From Vicinamibacteria bacterium (lineage in GTDB: Bacteria; Acidobacteriota; Vicinamibacteria; Vicinamibacterales; UBA2999), in contig JAICQE010000058.1 of NCBI GenBank assembly GCA_025938035.1, positions 1 through 21,866 on the forward strand: a stretch of 21,866 nt of DNA. Direction: 5' to 3'. This document shows positions 21,130 through 21,866 of the stretch, piece after piece. Each line of letters starts with the position of its first letter. Positions within the stretch are counted from its first letter, which is position 1. The translations under genes were made by a program, and so were the position numbers. The notes under the pieces are model-generated. The model saw only the letters and a program-made list of their open reading frames with translations, ran no database searches and was not told the DNA's origin.

Positions 21130-21281
21130 TCCGCGAGCTGGATGTCGCCGTATTGCCCGAGACCATCGCGCGGCTTCTTCCCGAGATCAACTACACAATC
21201 CCGCCGGACGTGCTGGCGGCGCTCGGCGAGGCTGCCGCGCGCGCAACCTCGGCTGTCATTCTATGCGCCGGACGTCGGTGA
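21126..21281 (+). pseudogene. 51-codon remnant resembling the N-terminus of a class I fumarase/tartrate dehydratase
   Basis: A short frame coupled to the MaoC stop (GTGA). Residues 2-41 (IRELDV..., PETIARLLPEINYTIPPDV, LAALGEAAARATS) resemble the first 40 residues of class I fumarase alpha-type proteins. Those typically read REIDV..., EANxxLPxDVxxAL and xxSPLG. After ATS the likeness stops (AVILCAGRR) and a TGA follows, so about 85% or more of a normal protein is missing. Class I fumarases include mesaconases, which would fit the cluster. I judge it a 3'-truncated remnant. It could instead be a genuine small unknown protein, and the likeness is from memory over a short stretch. Confidence 0.4.
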
Positions 21282-21431
21282 GCCTTTGACCGACTCTATA
21301 TGACCCTTTGGACACTGTAACAACTCGGGCAAAGGCCTTATATCGCCCGTTACACCAGCGGTCGATAGCAAGAGCACATTCGCCCGGCTCGGCGGTAACT
21401 CGTCCTCCACGAAGAGGTTCGACTTCGCAAG

Positions 21432-21866
21432 ATGGCCACTAACGTCGGGTTTGACTCGAGAAGCGACTTTGCGCGGCGGCTGCGTCTCGAGCGGGGCATC
21501 GGTGGGCTTCTCCTCCACGACGAGGGCACCGAGGCCACGCTGGTCGCCGCGCTGCGGGCCGTCTGCGAATCGGAAGGCTGGGCAGCCGGAAAGTACTGGC
21601 GCCTCGACGACGCCGACGGTGTTGTACGGATCCATGCCGCGTGGAGCGCGGACGACGACCGGCTCGCAAAAGTGTTGCGGCACGCTCTCCAGATTTCCTG
21701 CGGGCCCGGTGTCGGGCTGGCTGGAGAAGTCCTTCAGTCTCGCGAGCCGCTCTGGGTTCCGAACCTCGCGCGCGACCCGCGGGCCATGTGGCGGGAGCTG
21801 GCGGCGCAGACCGGATGGAACAGCGCGCTGCTGGCGCCGGTCCTCTGGCAGCGGCGCGTCGTCGGC
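21432..21866 (+). CDS. GAF-domain protein, 3' end outside the window
   Basis: An open frame of 145 codons reaching the window end. After about 30 variable residues (MATNVGFDSRSDFARRLRLE...), a GAF domain begins near residue 35: TLVAALRAVCESEGWAAGKY, then the GPGVGLAGEVLQSREPLWVPNL block (91-112) and SALLAPVL. This is the pattern of GAF sensors at the N-terminus of histidine kinases, diguanylate cyclases or PAS/GAF regulators. The ligand and output domain cannot be told. The frame is closed by TAA at 21396, with no other start codon before ATG 21432, so this start is well supported. No strong ribosome site is visible. The 150 bases in front (21282-21431) hold no gene I can see and no convincing promoter. 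Confidence 0.75.
   Translation, partial: MATNVGFDSRSDFARRLRLERGIGGLLLHDEGTEATLVAALRAVCESEGWAAGKYWRLDDADGVVRIHAAWSADDDRLAKVLRHALQISCGPGVGLAGEVLQSREPLWVPNLARDPRAMWRELAAQTGWNSALLAPVLWQRRVVG

Noticed and set aside
21282..21431. Promoter for the GAF gene (TTGACC at 21286, TTGGAC at 21308, TTATAT at 21338)
   Set aside because: None of the -35-like and -10-like pairs has a 16-18 base spacing, so no promoter is claimed.

Overview
The window looks like a chromosomal stretch of a GC-rich soil-type Acidobacteriota, most likely Vicinamibacteria or a close relative. This is inferred from gene content, since there is no rRNA gene here. The supporting signs are a DUF1552 protein, an ankyrin-repeat protein fused to cytochrome c, periplasmic quinoproteins, an Oar-like carboxypeptidase-regulatory domain, and a secreted protein family with a GDSRGRWEGDT motif. 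No phage, insertion sequence, CRISPR array, tRNA or rRNA was recognised.

Region 1 (2-6276, plus strand) is a tightly packed set of exported redox proteins. It holds the end of a DUF1552 protein, an ankyrin/cytochrome c fusion, a periplasmic cupin, a PQQ alcohol-dehydrogenase-like propeller and a PQQ sugar-dehydrogenase-like propeller. Most junctions overlap or are separated by a few bases. The cytochrome fusion may accept electrons from the quinoproteins. Both propellers appear to lack a residue usually regarded as hallmark or catalytic.

Region 2 (6277-9975) has a minus-strand DUF4139 protein carrying an inserted carboxypeptidase-regulatory domain, then an exported two-domain VOC protein. 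Two almost identical long hairpin repeats flank the DUF4139 gene.

Region 3 (9961-21129) resembles an organic-acid catabolic cluster. On the minus strand are a D-2-hydroxyacid dehydrogenase and a coupled unknown protein. Divergent from them on the plus strand are two MmgE/PrpD proteins and a three-gene ABC importer with overlapping ends. These are followed by a CaiB/BaiF CoA-transferase, a minus-strand SDR like 3-hydroxybutyrate dehydrogenase, a secreted protein of unknown function and a MaoC-type hydratase. The likely flow is import, PrpD-type decarboxylation or dehydration, CoA transfer, hydration and oxidation. An itaconate- or mesaconate-type C5 acid is a hypothesis only. The MaoC gene runs into a 51-codon frame resembling the start of a class I fumarase, which then stops abruptly.

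Region 4 (21282-21866) is a 150-base gene-free stretch and the first 145 codons of a GAF-domain protein that runs off the window.

The most unusual signal is non-coding. There are several families of small repeats: a palindrome with a TTCA loop, long hairpins built from units of about 8-11 bases, and one-armed tandem arrays. Five of these elements lie immediately before, or directly over, a start codon. In two genes the array encodes the charged start of the signal peptide.
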